From the NCBI RefSeq assembly GCF_002814095.1, contig NZ_CP021916.1, positions 1 through 64,000 on the forward strand: a DNA stretch of 64,000 bases, given 5' to 3'. The translations under genes and the position numbers were made by a program. Positions 1 to 7,967 of the stretch are shown here, one piece after another. The DNA is from Sagittula sp. P11. Its GTDB lineage: Bacteria; Pseudomonadota; Alphaproteobacteria; Rhodobacterales; Rhodobacteraceae. The notes below the pieces were generated by a model that ran no database searches, had not been told where the DNA came from, and saw nothing but the letters and a program-made list of their open reading frames with translations. Numbering within the stretch: position 1 is the first letter of the stretch; the number at the start of each line of letters is the position of its first letter.

Positions 1-195
1 ATCGTCCGTCGTGTAGCTGTTGATCCCCTCGAGCCGAATGCAGCGGAAGAGTTCGTTCACCCGGGTCCGCACGGTCTGGTCGTCGACGAGGCTTACATAG
101 GGCAGCATATGCGCGAGGCGGGTCTCGCGCGCATACCAGTCTGGCGTCATTGTGCGGGCATCGAGCGCAGCACCACGGGCGTCATCACGGGGCAT
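1..195 (-). CDS. virB4: VirB4-like T4SS ATPase, N-terminal part only
   Basis: The protein runs off the left edge of the window, so only about 65 residues are visible. It reads in the order expected after virB1-B2-B3 on the minus strand. The stretch WYARETRLAHMLPY followed by NELFRCIRLEG resembles the start of plasmid VirB4/TrbE ATPases, which power type IV secretion and pilus assembly at the inner membrane. The ATG at 195 overlaps the end of the virB3 reading frame; an alternative ATG lies at 150. The Walker motifs would be outside the window, so the call rests on the N-terminus and gene order. Confidence 0.6.
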   Translation of the reverse strand, partial: MPRDDARGAALDARTMTPDWYARETRLAHMLPYVSLVDDQTVRTRVNELFRCIRLEGINSYTTDD

Positions 196-463
196 AGCTG
201 TCCCCGCCATGGATGGACCTGTTGCGCGTGGGCGGTGTCTCCTGCAGGGCCGTCATCATCACGTCGATGAAACGCGGGTCCCAATCTGCGGCCTTCCACA
301 GCACCGGATAGAGCAGGGCGGCGAAACCCAGCACCCGCGATGTGCTGGACCCAGACGAACAAGAGCACAGAGCCGAAGAGCCAGACCATCGCGTACATGA
401 TGGGCAGGCCCAGAAGCTTCGGCGGGCGCACGAGGCCCAGAAGAGGGGCGAGCGTTCAGCCAC
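185..463 (-). pseudogene. virB3: VirB3-like T4SS protein, frameshifted
   Basis: Two frames must be joined to read a full VirB3. One contains RPPKLLGLPIMYAMVWLFG, the typical VirB3 membrane start. The other contains AALLYPVLWKAADWDPRFID, the typical VirB3 end. Near 320-325 an extra G changes frame (GCGGGTGCTG). Near 440 a base seems missing before the LGLVRPP stretch (TTCTGGG where TTCCTGGG would keep frame). VirB3 is a small inner-membrane pilus-assembly protein. With two indels the gene is unlikely to make a full product, unless the indels are sequence errors. Confidence 0.6.
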
Positions 464-751
464 CGGCGAAGACCGCGGCAACAATGGTGGGAGCGGCGGC
501 AACACCAGCGATGCCCACGAGGACCCAAAGCGCTTGGCGCAGGTCGATGATGTTGAAGAACCAGCTCAAGAAAACGCCGAGGACCGCGAGTGTGGCGATG
601 ACCACACCAAGAGGGCCGGTCAGCGCATCGACAATGCCCTGCAACAAGCTCTCTGGATCGGGGAGAGATCGATGCTCTGTGCAAGGGCGGGCTCGGCAAT
701 GAACAGGAATAGCGCCAGCGAGGCGACAAAGAGGTTTGAAATCTGTTTCAC
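456..751 (-). pseudogene. virB2: VirB2-like pilin, frameshifted
   Basis: From the GTG at 751 the frame encodes a signal peptide (VKQISNLFVASLALF, ending near ALAQS). It loses frame near 645-650, where CAGAGAGC looks like a duplicated AG. The other frame then gives SLLQGIVDALTGPLGVVIAT followed by two hydrophobic helices and ends VAAVFAGG, a typical TrbC/VirB2 pilin. Removing two bases restores one continuous prepilin of about 98 residues. The GTG overlaps the virB1 stop (GTGA), as in intact virB operons. Confidence 0.6.
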
Positions 752-1496
752 GAATTTGATCCTTCCAATCGGGCCACGACGGCCATGACACGGGCCACGT
801 GGTTCTGGGTTTCTCGGTAAGGGGGAATGCCACCGTGTTGGCGCACGGCGTCGGGACCGGCGTTGTAGGCCGCCAGCGCCAGATGCGGATCGCCGAAGCG
901 CTCCAGCATCATCGCGAGGTAGCGGGCAGAGCCGTCGAGGTTCTGTTGAGGGTCACGCGGGTCGACGCCCAGATCACGCGCCGTCGCTGGCATCAATTGA
1001 CCAAGGCCAATGGCACCTGCACTTGAAATCGCATCCTGCCGGTAGGCGCTCTCAACCTCGATATTGGCTCGATAGAGAGCTAGCCAATCCGTCACGGAAA
1101 GCCCCGCGCGACGCAGGCCGGGATGGCCGGCATAGCGCAAGGCCGTGGTCTGAATCCCGGAGAGGACATCGGCGCGGGGCAGGGGAGTCGGGCGGGCAAG
1201 GGCCGCGACTTGGACGCCCTCTTGCTCGGCCTCTACCTCGCCGAAGATCGCGATCCCATCGGAGGCCGAACTCTGACCAATCCCTTCATTGTAGTTTCGA
1301 GCAAAGCTGCTCTGAGAGCGGGACGGGGTCAGGGAGCCGTCGCTCTCCATGACCAGGACCATTTGCGCTGAGCAGGTGCTGCGACCAGCCAGAGACAGAC
1401 GAGGTTAGCTGCCAGCGCCCTTGTCTGATGGGGCTTTGTCTGGCGGCGCAAATTTGTGCGTACGGCTTGTCCCCGCCTCAAGCGGCAGGTCGACAT
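748..1496 (-). pseudogene. virB1: VirB1-like lytic transglycosylase, frameshifted at signal peptide
   Basis: The main frame (748-1362) carries an SLT lytic transglycosylase domain: the catalytic-glutamate region NIEVESAYRQ, then SSAGAIGLGQLMPATA, then LALAAYNAGPDAV. VirB1 locally opens peptidoglycan for T4SS assembly. A signal peptide (LAANLVCLWLVAAPAQ) sits just upstream in another frame starting at ATG 1496. One missing G around 1365 (CAGCGCAA where CAGGCGCAA would fit) would join the two. Without its export signal the enzyme would stay in the cytoplasm, so I treat it as broken. Confidence 0.6.
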
Positions 1497-1773
1497 GCGC
1501 AAAAACCAAGGCCAATGAAGAAAGACACCACGCCGGAGATCGTCTTGAACTCGCGGATCTTGATATCGTTGTAGTCGTCCGCGTGCGGGCGGTGACGAGG
1601 AGCTTTTCACCCCGTCATCAGAGACAACACGCATGATCCAGACCCCGTAATAGCTGGGGCCTTTCTTGTGTGCCGACTCTTGGCACAGGGATTTCTGCGC
1701 TATAGCCGCTTTCCACGAGTTCGCGGAACCTGGCTTCCGTAACCACATTTGGTGCTTCGATGTCCCAGTTCAT
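1478..1773 (-). pseudogene. Unassigned virB-linked protein remnant
   Basis: A reading from ATG 1773 (start MNWDIEAPNVVTEARFREL) continues only if frame is changed twice. The first change is near 1660, into YYGVWIMRVVSDDGV. The second is near 1600, into DDYNDIKIREFKTISG, with a hydrophobic end SFFIGLGF. I do not recognise the family. Position next to virB1 and a hydrophobic C-terminus suggest a conjugation-linked membrane protein. At least two indels make a functional product unlikely. Confidence 0.4.
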
Positions 1774-1941
1774 GGCCCGGCTCACGCTTTCTTTAAACGC
1801 GCAACGCCCGGGCATTCCACTTGATGCCCAGAGTTACGATAGTATATTATCAACCGCAAGATGTAATATCGTGCTTTGGCTGTAGTTTGGTTACGCAAAC
1901 ACTAGTCACGGCCAGTGTCCGCGATCAAGGAGATAACAGGT

Positions 1942-2235
1942 TTGAGAAACCCAAGGTTGACATGCCTGCTCCCATTGCAAGCTATGGCCCTTCTGATCTG
2001 CGTTCCTGGGCCGGTTTTGGCGGAATCCTGCTTTTGCGCCATCCCGTCTTTCCTGCCAAGCGATTCGCAGGCCGCGCGGGACTATGCGGATATCATCCGC
2101 GGCGACTTCGAAGATTACATTCAGGATATCCAGAGCTACTTCCGTTGCCTCGACGGTGAACGGGCCCGCGCCTTCGAGGAAGCGCGCGAAGTCAGCGAGG
2201 AATATGGCCGGTTCCTGCAATTGGTAGGGGATTGA
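1942..2235 (+). CDS. Small secreted protein, unassigned
   Basis: A TTG start at 1942 is preferred because AAGGAG lies at 1927-1932, nine bases upstream. It gives a good signal peptide: basic RNPRLT, then the hydrophobic LPLQAMALLICVP and a cleavage site near VLA-ES. The mature part is about 70 residues, acidic and helical, with cysteines near its start (ESCFCAIP) and one further on (YFRC). Location between virB remains and other secreted proteins suggests a conjugation-associated periplasmic protein. No function is assigned. A GTG at 1915 is an alternative start. Confidence 0.55.
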   Translation: MRNPRLTCLLPLQAMALLICVPGPVLAESCFCAIPSFLPSDSQAARDYADIIRGDFEDYIQDIQSYFRCLDGERARAFEEAREVSEEYGRFLQLVGD

Positions 2236-2298
2236 TGGGCAACCTCGGAGCATCAGACTTGCAGCCCATGGAAACCAGACGCCGATAACACCCTCATA

Positions 2299-2355
2299 TA
2301 TCTACTTTTAGATAACAGATTTCATCCGCTAGCGACGTCACAAAAGGTATGTGAC
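2299..2355. promoter_or_regulatory. Two inverted repeats before the XRE regulator
   Basis: TATCT/AGATA lies at 2299-2314. GTCAC/GTGAC with a 9-bp centre lies at 2337-2355, two bases before the start of the helix-turn-helix gene. The position suits autoregulation by that protein. This is inferred from symmetry and location only. Confidence 0.35.
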
Positions 2356-2357
2356 GC

Positions 2358-2615
2358 GTGGCAAAGACAATCAGAAGCAAGGGACAAGTGGCACTCTGTC
2401 AGGCGTTGGTCGACGCCCGTGTCAAAGCGGGCCTTGGTCAGAAAGACCTGGCAGACAGGCTCAGATGCCACCAGTCCCTTATTGCCCGCCTTGAGAGCGG
2501 CCAGCGCCGGGTCGACGTTGTCGAGCTGGTCGTCTTGGCGCGCGCCATCGGCTTTGACCCGTTCGAGGTTCTGGCGATCGTTGAAGCCGCCACGGAGCCC
2601 GACCACAGGATTTGA
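2358..2615 (+). CDS. XRE-family helix-turn-helix regulator
   Basis: An 85-residue protein starting at GTG 2358. Residues about 16-70 form a Cro/CI-type helix-turn-helix, with QKDLADRLRCHQSLIARLES as helices 2-3 and RVDVVELVVLARAIG after it. It has no second domain, so it is a stand-alone DNA-binding protein like many plasmid regulators. The inverted repeats just upstream suggest it represses its own promoter. Its neighbours are decayed conjugation genes, so it may have controlled transfer. Confidence 0.75.
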   Translation: MAKTIRSKGQVALCQALVDARVKAGLGQKDLADRLRCHQSLIARLESGQRRVDVVELVVLARAIGFDPFEVLAIVEAATEPDHRI

Positions 2616-2662
2616 AGCCAATGAATTGTTGAGAACACGGGAACCCACTTTCCCGGTCTGAT

Positions 2663-3011
2663 GATCATTTCCTCATCGAGGACCAGTTAGCCAACATCAA
2701 AGAAGCCCGGCGCGCGGTCGTAGTGAACGCTCTGCAACCCCACGCCGCAATTCGCAGCGCCGCAGTGCAGGAAGCCAGTAAACAGTGAACGAAGATAAGG
2801 GTGAGGGCGTCGCGATCGCCAATCTGATCGGGACCGATGGGTGCAGTGTTGTTGGTTGGGTTATCGCTGGAGGACAGGCTCACATGCGGTGATGTGGGAC
2901 GTCCAAGGGCCCCAGCCGGTATCGGAAACCCGGCCGGATATAAGTGACGAACAGAAGCAAGAAATCGACTTCGATGCGCTGACGAGGATCGGAAGAAGCG
3001 ACGACGGGTGA
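2663..3011 (+). pseudogene. Possible remnant of a plasmid protein, frameshifted
   Basis: Three partial frames on this strand look coding when read in order. The first is EDQLANIKEARRAVVVNALQ (about 2680-2788). The second is NEDKGEGVAIANLIGTDGC (about 2784-2890). The third is VMWDVQGPQPVSETRPDI, ending ALTRIGRSDDG before a stop at 3009-3011. Joined they would give a protein of about 115 residues. I do not recognise the family. The rest of 2616-3131 shows nothing else convincing. Confidence 0.35.
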
Positions 3012-3131
3012 ACAGAGCGAACCCGCGGTGTTTGCCTAAACGCCAAACAGCATGTGGACCGCGAAGCGTATGCGGTGCGGTCGTGCAAGCCAAAGAAGCC
3101 GTCTTCCATGACAAATCTACGTAGCGGCAGG

Positions 3132-3827
3132 TCAGTAGTTCACCTGCTCGAACCCGTAGTTGCCGTCATAGTCACGCCAATCGACGAAGACGGATCGGTG
3201 ATAAATGCCAGGGCAATGCTCGCCCCAACGTTCAAGTCCCACATGGGCCTCGGGCAGGGCAGTTATCGAAGATCGCTGCCATGAGAAATCGCCTTGGGTC
3301 CCGTAGGTGCCGAGGACCACGGTCGCGCTTCGGTTACAATCCCCATCGCGCCCGGACTCGTGCTGTCGTGCATACCGTACATCGAAGACGCGGATGGACC
3401 GCACGAAATTGAACTCTGGCCCGCTGATATCGATGTCCGCGCGGTCCTGAACGAGCCGCAGGGCGAGGTCGGTGGGAACGAGATTATCTACTGGCAAGGA
3501 TTGAAGCGGTCGACGGCTGTCGGTTCGGTACAAGGCTTCAAAGATGCCGCCAGCGTTGTTTTGTAACCGATCGTTCTCGTAGGAGGCGCCCATGGGACAG
3601 CGCCAGATTTGCAGCGGTGGTTCGACCGGCCAAGGTGTAATCCGCCGGATAAATTCGGCGCGGGCTCGGGCGCAAGGGACGGAAGCAGGCCAGCCGCCAG
3701 ACAGGCACAAGAGGATCGCGCAATCGATCGGGTATGTCTGCGCGCGGGCGGGTATTGGCAGCGAAGAACCTGTCACGGTCAAAGCGACTGCGACCGAGGG
3801 GAGGAGCTTCTTGAGTAAATGGCGCAT
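3132..3827 (-). CDS. Secreted protein, unassigned
   Basis: The start at 3827 (MRHLLKKLLPSVAVALTV) gives a classical signal peptide with a cleavage site near PARAQ; upstream starts would spoil it. The mature part is about 200 residues. It has an N-terminal cysteine cluster (IDCAILLCL, SVPCARARAEF), tryptophan-rich segments and a C-terminus rich in Tyr and Asp (DWRDYDGNYGFEQ). It lies among conjugation remains, where secreted accessory proteins are common. I cannot name a family. The reading frame is intact, unlike its neighbours. Confidence 0.6.
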   Translation of the reverse strand: MRHLLKKLLPSVAVALTVTGSSLPIPARAQTYPIDCAILLCLSGGWPASVPCARARAEFIRRITPWPVEPPLQIWRCPMGASYENDRLQNNAGGIFEALYRTDSRRPLQSLPVDNLVPTDLALRLVQDRADIDISGPEFNFVRSIRVFDVRYARQHESGRDGDCNRSATVVLGTYGTQGDFSWQRSSITALPEAHVGLERWGEHCPGIYHRSVFVDWRDYDGNYGFEQVNY

Positions 3828-4129
3828 GCTGTGGAGCCTCCGTGATAGGAGTTCAGCATACATACAATAATATACTATCGCAACGCTAAGTATAAAGTCG
3901 CATAATGAAGTTTATGTTAACCAACTGGCGCCCTGAGCCGCTAAAACATTACGATTTGATAATGCCCCGGCAAGGGCAGTGCCACCGTACCAAAGTTACT
4001 CCTTTGCGAAAGGAGCGACCATGTTCAGAACTTTCGGATTGCTCTTGGGTCTCGCAACTGCTGTAGTTCTTTTGTTTATGGTTTCGAACAGATGCTGTCT
4101 TCTGCGAAGGCATCTGATTGAAAGCTACT
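3828..4129. other. Intergenic region with a possible broken micro-ORF
   Basis: This stretch is AT-richer than its surroundings at 3860-3960. A strong ribosome site (AAAGGAG) precedes ATG 4021, which begins a single membrane helix (FRTFGLLLGLATAVVLLFMV). Switching frame near 4080 would end it cleanly as FEQMLSSAKASD at 4121; without the switch it runs into the antisense of the next gene. It may be a small membrane protein broken by an indel. Nothing else was seen here. Confidence 0.3.
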
Positions 4130-4492
4130 CTACCTTTCACTTGCCCAGGCGATTGCCGCCTTCATTTCCGCCGGGTCGAACTAACGGAGTTCTGCCGTGG
4201 TCAGCACGTCGGCGAACCTGGTTCCCCACTCCAACAAAGCCCCTTCGCCCACCACAGCGACGCGGCGGAAGTCATTCCTATGGGCTGTGTCGATTTTCAG
4301 ATCTTCGAGCAGAGCGGACGGCCCATCGTAGCCTTCGAACCTCGTGAGATCGAGAACCAGGCCGGGCTTACTTGTCTCTTGCAGGCGCTCATGAAGCAGG
4401 GCGTGCATCCGTTTCAGGTCGCTTTCGCTGAGCTTGCCCTCGCAGGCGAGGCCAATCGTGTCGTCATGAGCTGTCAGTGTCTCGGTGAACAT
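4130..4492 (-). pseudogene. SpoIIAA/STAS-like protein cut short by a stop codon
   Basis: ATG 4492 follows a strong GAGGAGG. The product resembles the SpoIIAA-like (STAS-fold) family: LACEGKLSESDLKRM, a central LVLDLTRFEGYDG, then FRRVAVVGEGALLEWGTRFA. The frame meets TAG at 4181 after TTAELR. Beyond it the same frame continues FDPAEMKAAIAWASER to a second stop at 4130, which matches the usual family C-terminus. A TGG-to-TAG change at a tryptophan codon would explain it. It is the last gene of the CDF operon and probably lacks its final helix. Confidence 0.6.
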
Positions 4493-4526
4493 GGTTTTCC
4501 TCCTCTTTTTCCGGTTTGCCGTGACC

Positions 4527-5444
4527 TTAAAGGTCAGCGTTTTCGTGTGCGCGGTCTTCGTGCTCAAATTCCAGACTCGAATGACCGATGCTGAAATCGT
4601 CCTTCAGCCGGTCCTTGATCGCGGCCTTGATCTTTTCGATTTGACCCCAGCCGTCCGCTGTCAGCACGACGTGGCAGTCCAGAGCCGCCTCGTGCTCCTG
4701 CATCTGCCACAGATGCACGTGATGAACGTCCGCGACACCATCCACACCCCGCATCGCCTGAACGACGGTTTCATTATCGATGTCCGGTGGACTGCCGAGC
4801 ATCAGCGTCCGAATCGGACCGCCGATCTCGGTAAATGCGAGGTAGAGGATGTAGAGAGCGATGCCGATGGTGATCGCCGGGTCGACCCACCGCATGTTGT
4901 AGAGGAGGATGAGCGAGCCGCCGATGATGACCGCCACGGAGGCCAAAGCGTCCGATAGGTTGTGCAGGAAGAGCGCACGGATGTTCACGCTGCCTTTCTG
5001 CATCGAATAGGTGAGCAGCGCCGTCAACGTGTCGACGACCAGTGCCACACCGCCCAGGATCACCACCGTCCAGCCCTGTACCTCTGGTGGGTCGATCATG
5101 CGCATGCCACCCTCGTAGATCAGGTAGAAGCCGATCAGGATAAGTGTCGTGTAGTTGATGAGCGCTGCGACGATTTCTACCCGCCCATAGCCGAAGGTCA
5201 TGCGCTTGTCCGCCGGGCGGCGAGCGATCTTACGCGCGAAGAAGGCGATCACCAGCGACGCCATGTCCGAGAAATTGTGGAGGGCATCCGCGATCAGCGC
5301 GAGGCTGCCGGAAAGGATCCCGCCGACGATCTGCGCGACCGTCAGGAGGCCGTTGGCCCAGATGGCGATGGAGACGCGACGATCACCGGATTGAGGATCG
5401 ATGTGGGCGTGGCCGTGATCATGCGGCACGGTTCGTCTCCTCAT
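4527..5444 (-). CDS. Cation diffusion facilitator (CzcD/ZitB type)
   Basis: A 305-residue CDF exporter of divalent cations (probably Zn, Cd or Co) from cytoplasm to periplasm. The His-rich N-terminus (PHDHGHAHID) is followed by six helices. The metal-site motifs are ALIADALHNFSDM in helix 2 and LHNLSDALASV in helix 5, and a cytoplasmic domain contains DVHHVHLW. ATG 5444 is preferred over an upstream start because the protein then begins MRRRTVPHDHG; it overlaps the preceding gene by 26 bases. It sits in the operon driven from the MerR-type promoter at 6011-6041. Confidence 0.85.
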   Translation of the reverse strand: MRRRTVPHDHGHAHIDPQSGDRRVSIAIWANGLLTVAQIVGGILSGSLALIADALHNFSDMASLVIAFFARKIARRPADKRMTFGYGRVEIVAALINYTTLILIGFYLIYEGGMRMIDPPEVQGWTVVILGGVALVVDTLTALLTYSMQKGSVNIRALFLHNLSDALASVAVIIGGSLILLYNMRWVDPAITIGIALYILYLAFTEIGGPIRTLMLGSPPDIDNETVVQAMRGVDGVADVHHVHLWQMQEHEAALDCHVVLTADGWGQIEKIKAAIKDRLKDDFSIGHSSLEFEHEDRAHENADL

Positions 5445-5981
5445 GGCGGTGGTTCGGCCGATCGAATCCGGGGACCGGCGGCAAGATTCCGCGGCGGATG
5501 CGGCGAACCCTGGCATTCATCCAGTGACGGATGACGTGGCGATAGAGCAAGTCGCGCACAAATCCGAAGTTCTGGCGGTGATTGACCCATCCGTCGCCCA
5601 AGTCCACCTCTACCCAGGAGTGGAGGATTTCGGACGGCGCGAGGGGATAGACGAGTTCCGGAACGACGCCTCTCTGAAGCGCCTTGTGGATTGTGAACCC
5701 GGGCAGTCGGCAGCGAACTCCCACGCCACGCAGCAGGGCCATGAGGAGCGTGCCCTTGGTGTTGCACTGCCCGTGGCCATCTGCGAGGACCTCGGACGCC
5801 GGAATGTCGTCGGCGCGGTTGTAGCCGAAGGTAATCTCGTTCCTGACGAAATCGTAGATGGCCCCAATTCGGTCGTCGCTGGGAAGGTCTGCCCAGCCGC
5901 GCTCCTCGATCAGTTTTGCAATTGAGGTCGCGTCAAAATCCAGCAGCCGGGTTTTGGCCAAATGAGGTCGGCGGGGTTCAC
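5419..5981 (-). pseudogene. Transglutaminase-like protein, probably defective
   Basis: The core is a transglutaminase-like cysteine peptidase fold: IYDFVRNEITFGYN, the cysteine motif GHGQCNTKGTLL, then LHSWVEVDLGDGWVN with the expected His and Asp. Two faults are visible. The best start, GTG 5981 after GGAGGT, reads MNPADLIWPKP and must change frame to reach RLLDFDATSIAKLIEE. The C-terminal part jumps from GDGWVN almost directly to YRHVIRHWMNARVRRIRRG, whereas relatives as I recall them have about 60 more residues there. It is first in the metal-regulated operon, upstream of the CDF exporter. Confidence 0.5.
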
Positions 5982-6010
5982 GGGATACCTCCTCGAATCG
6001 TTCACGAGAA

Positions 6011-6041
6011 TATGTAGTTGCTACAGTCACTGTAGCTTCAA
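6011..6041 (-). promoter_or_regulatory. MerR-type promoter with 19-bp spacer (divalent-metal class)
   Basis: Read on the minus strand: -35 TTGAAG, a 19-bp spacer and -10 TACATA. The spacer contains a perfect palindrome CTAC-N7-GTAG at 6021-6035. The long spacer with central dyad is the signature of promoters activated by MerR-family metal sensors. It should fire the transglutaminase-CDF-SpoIIAA operon; transcription would start about 23 bases before GTG 5981. The half-sites match the operator before the MerR gene at 6754. Confidence 0.75.
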
Positions 6042-6050
6042 GCCCCGATT

Positions 6051-6671
6051 TCAGGCCGAGTCCTTGGTTACCTGATCGTCATTGTGCACCGCCTTGTGGT
6101 GTTCACCATGCGCGTCTCTCAGGATTCCGACGCCACCCCAGGCCGCGATGCCGGCGACAATCACGCCCACGACAAGGTCCGGCCAATTCGTTCCGAGCCA
6201 GGCTACGAGCCCGCCTGCGACGACGATTCCGAGATTGGCCGCGAAGTCGTTCCAGCTGAACGTATTCGCCGCTCGGATGTTTACGTCTGGATCGCGAAGC
6301 CGTGCCAGCAGCCAGACGCAAAGTGCGTTGATGGCCGCCGCTACCAGCGCCATGACAATCATGATCGTGCCAAGAGGATCCGATCCGCCGACGTAGCGGC
6401 GCCACGCGTCATACAGGATTCCAAGGGCGAAGAGGATCAGCAGGCCGCCCGAAACGTTCGCCGCTCCGCGCTTCCACTTGGCGGAGCGGGACAGCGCGAA
6501 GAGGCTGATCGCGTAGACGAAACTGTCCGACAGATTGTCGAGGCCATTGGCGATAAGCGCGCTTGACTCGCCGAATGCGCCCGAGGCGAAGAAAGCGACT
6601 GCCAGCCCGATGTTGAGACCCAGCACGATCCAGAGTGTGCGTCTTTCCGTTGCGTTTCTCTGCTCCGCCAT
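6051..6671 (-). CDS. Short cation-transporter (CDF-like) membrane protein
   Basis: A 206-residue membrane protein with about six helices. It carries CDF-type motifs GESSALIANGLDNLSDSFVY and ANTFSWNDFAANLG, in which acidic and Asn residues replace the usual His/Asp pairs. It lacks the long cytoplasmic C-terminal domain, like the short CDF-like transporters often paired with MerR regulators. Its C-terminus is His-rich (AHGEHHKAVHNDD). Probable role: divalent-cation efflux. It lies between the MerR gene and the 6011 promoter on the same strand. No clear promoter was found in the 82 bases upstream. Confidence 0.7.
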   Translation of the reverse strand: MAEQRNATERRTLWIVLGLNIGLAVAFFASGAFGESSALIANGLDNLSDSFVYAISLFALSRSAKWKRGAANVSGGLLILFALGILYDAWRRYVGGSDPLGTIMIVMALVAAAINALCVWLLARLRDPDVNIRAANTFSWNDFAANLGIVVAGGLVAWLGTNWPDLVVGVIVAGIAAWGGVGILRDAHGEHHKAVHNDDQVTKDSA

Positions 6672-6753
6672 GCCGGGTATCCAAATTAGTGAATTGCCAA
6701 TGAGTAACTAACACCGGGCTTTTTGCGTTCCGATCAAAGGTCGTCGAAATTGC

Positions 6754-7182
6754 TCAGGCGCCGATCTCTTCATGGTCGGTCAGGCATTCGGAATGGTCGC
6801 GCAGTACCTCGAGCACACGGCAATCAGAAGTCTGTCCGCCGCTGCACTCATGCACCATCCGCTTCAATTCCGTCCGCAGCGCCTCGAGCCGCGCCAATCG
6901 TTGCTCGACCTGTTTGAGTTGCCGACGGGCTATTGCATCCGCCTCAGCGCAGGACTTTCCCGGATGATCGCTGAGATCGAGGAGCTCACGGATCGCGTCC
7001 AACGAGAACCCCAGTTGCCGTGCGTGCCGGACGAATGACAAGCGGTCGAGTTCGGCGTCGCCATAGCGTCGTTGGCCCCCCTCGGTCCTGCCGGGCTCAG
7101 GCATAAGTCCGATCTGCTCGTAATACCGGATGGTCTGCACCTTTGTTCCGGTCTTCTTCGCCAGCGTCCCAATCGTCAGCAT
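6754..7182 (-). CDS. MerR-family divalent metal sensor (ZntR/CadR/PbrR type)
   Basis: A 142-residue regulator. The MerR helix-turn-helix (MLTIGTLAKKTGTKVQTIRYY) is followed by a dimerisation helix and a C-terminal metal loop. A cysteine sits at the start of that helix (GKSCAEAD), where CueR-like monovalent sensors have serine. The loop contains CSGGQTSDC plus a later Cys and His. This pattern points to Zn, Cd or Pb sensing. ATG 7182 starts the domain exactly; the upstream ATG 7197 adds five residues. Likely targets are the promoters at 6011, 7293, 18322 and 19590. Confidence 0.85.
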   Translation of the reverse strand: MLTIGTLAKKTGTKVQTIRYYEQIGLMPEPGRTEGGQRRYGDAELDRLSFVRHARQLGFSLDAIRELLDLSDHPGKSCAEADAIARRQLKQVEQRLARLEALRTELKRMVHECSGGQTSDCRVLEVLRDHSECLTDHEEIGA

Positions 7183-7200
7183 TTCCGCTCCCCACATTAC

Positions 7201-7215
7201 CTACGGTGGGTGTAG
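7201..7215. promoter_or_regulatory. CTAC-N7-GTAG operator before the MerR gene
   Basis: The dyad at 7201-7215 has the same CTAC-N7-GTAG geometry as the site at 6021-6035 and lies 19 bases upstream of the MerR start. It fits autoregulation. The flanking -35 and -10 elements are weak, so I call only the operator. Confidence 0.45.
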
Positions 7216-7292
7216 CTTTATGCGGTGCGCATCACAAGCTTCACCCGAGTTTCACAGATCGGTGATTGTTGGCCGATCGATGACAATCACGC

Positions 7293-7323
7293 TTGAACCT
7301 ACAGTAGCTAGAGGATGTAAACG
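7293..7323 (+). promoter_or_regulatory. MerR-type promoter of the SCO-to-Lnt operon
   Basis: -35 TTGAAC at 7293-7298, a 19-bp spacer CTACAGTAGCTAGAGGATG and -10 TAAACG at 7318-7323. The dyad CTAC...AGAG resembles the 6021 site. It lies 37 bases upstream of the first gene of an 11-gene operon and is the only promoter-like signal there. Confidence 0.65.
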
Positions 7324-7359
7324 CACACAAAATATAGAATCAGGTTCGGGCGGAGCGGC

Positions 7360-7962
7360 GTGAGGCTTTCAGGTCTTCAGAAGGTATTGTGGGTGTTGGC
7401 GGGCGCGGCGGCGTTCGTTTTCATCTGGCTGTTGCTATGGTCCGACTACCGTGCCGATCTTGCCCGCACCGAGAGTGAACCACCGTTTCTTGCTGATTTC
7501 GAACTGACCGATCATCGCGGCATGGTCCAAACGGACGAAGATTTCGCAGGGCGCTGGATGCTGGTCTTCTTTGGCTTCACCAATTGCCCCGACGTCTGTC
7601 CGACAACACTGTCCGAAGTCGCGGCCGTGATGGAGGGCCTGGGCGATGAGGCAGCAATGGTTCAGCCGATTTTCATAACGATTGATCCGGAGCGGGATAC
7701 GCCGACTGCACTTGCCGAGTATGTGCCCCTGTTCGACGCAGGGATCATCGGGCTGACCGGTACACCGGAGCAGATCGCCGCGACATCCGAAACCTTTCCG
7801 ATATTCTTTGAGCGGATCGAGCAGGCGACTGCGCCGGGCGGATACACGATGGGTCACACGTCGCATCTTTTCCTTTTCGACACGCAAGCAGGCTTCGCGG
7901 ACTCCTGGCCCTACGGCACGCCCGCCGAAGAGATCCTCGCCGATCTGAGACAGAGGATCTGA
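7360..7962 (+). CDS. SCO1/SenC-family copper chaperone
   Basis: A 200-residue membrane-anchored protein: N-terminal helix at about 5-27, then a thioredoxin-like SCO domain with the copper motif NCPDVCPTT and the distal ligand His in GHTSHLFLF. SCO proteins deliver copper to, or reduce, the CuA site of cytochrome oxidase, and can act as periplasmic thiol oxidoreductases. GTG 7360 is the first usable start. It opens an operon that also carries a second SCO (9539) and PCuAC (9069), a set normally used for CuA assembly. Confidence 0.85.
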   Translation: MRLSGLQKVLWVLAGAAAFVFIWLLLWSDYRADLARTESEPPFLADFELTDHRGMVQTDEDFAGRWMLVFFGFTNCPDVCPTTLSEVAAVMEGLGDEAAMVQPIFITIDPERDTPTALAEYVPLFDAGIIGLTGTPEQIAATSETFPIFFERIEQATAPGGYTMGHTSHLFLFDTQAGFADSWPYGTPAEEILADLRQRI

Positions 7963-7967
7963 TCGTC

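Noticed and set aside
3054..3284. 76-residue plus-strand frame overlapping the secreted protein at 3132
   Set aside because: Mostly antisense to a gene with a clear signal peptide; no ribosome site.
6672..6753. Possible MerR-type promoter before the short CDF-like gene
   Set aside because: AATT dyads are present, but no -35/-10 pair with a 19-bp spacer could be aligned.
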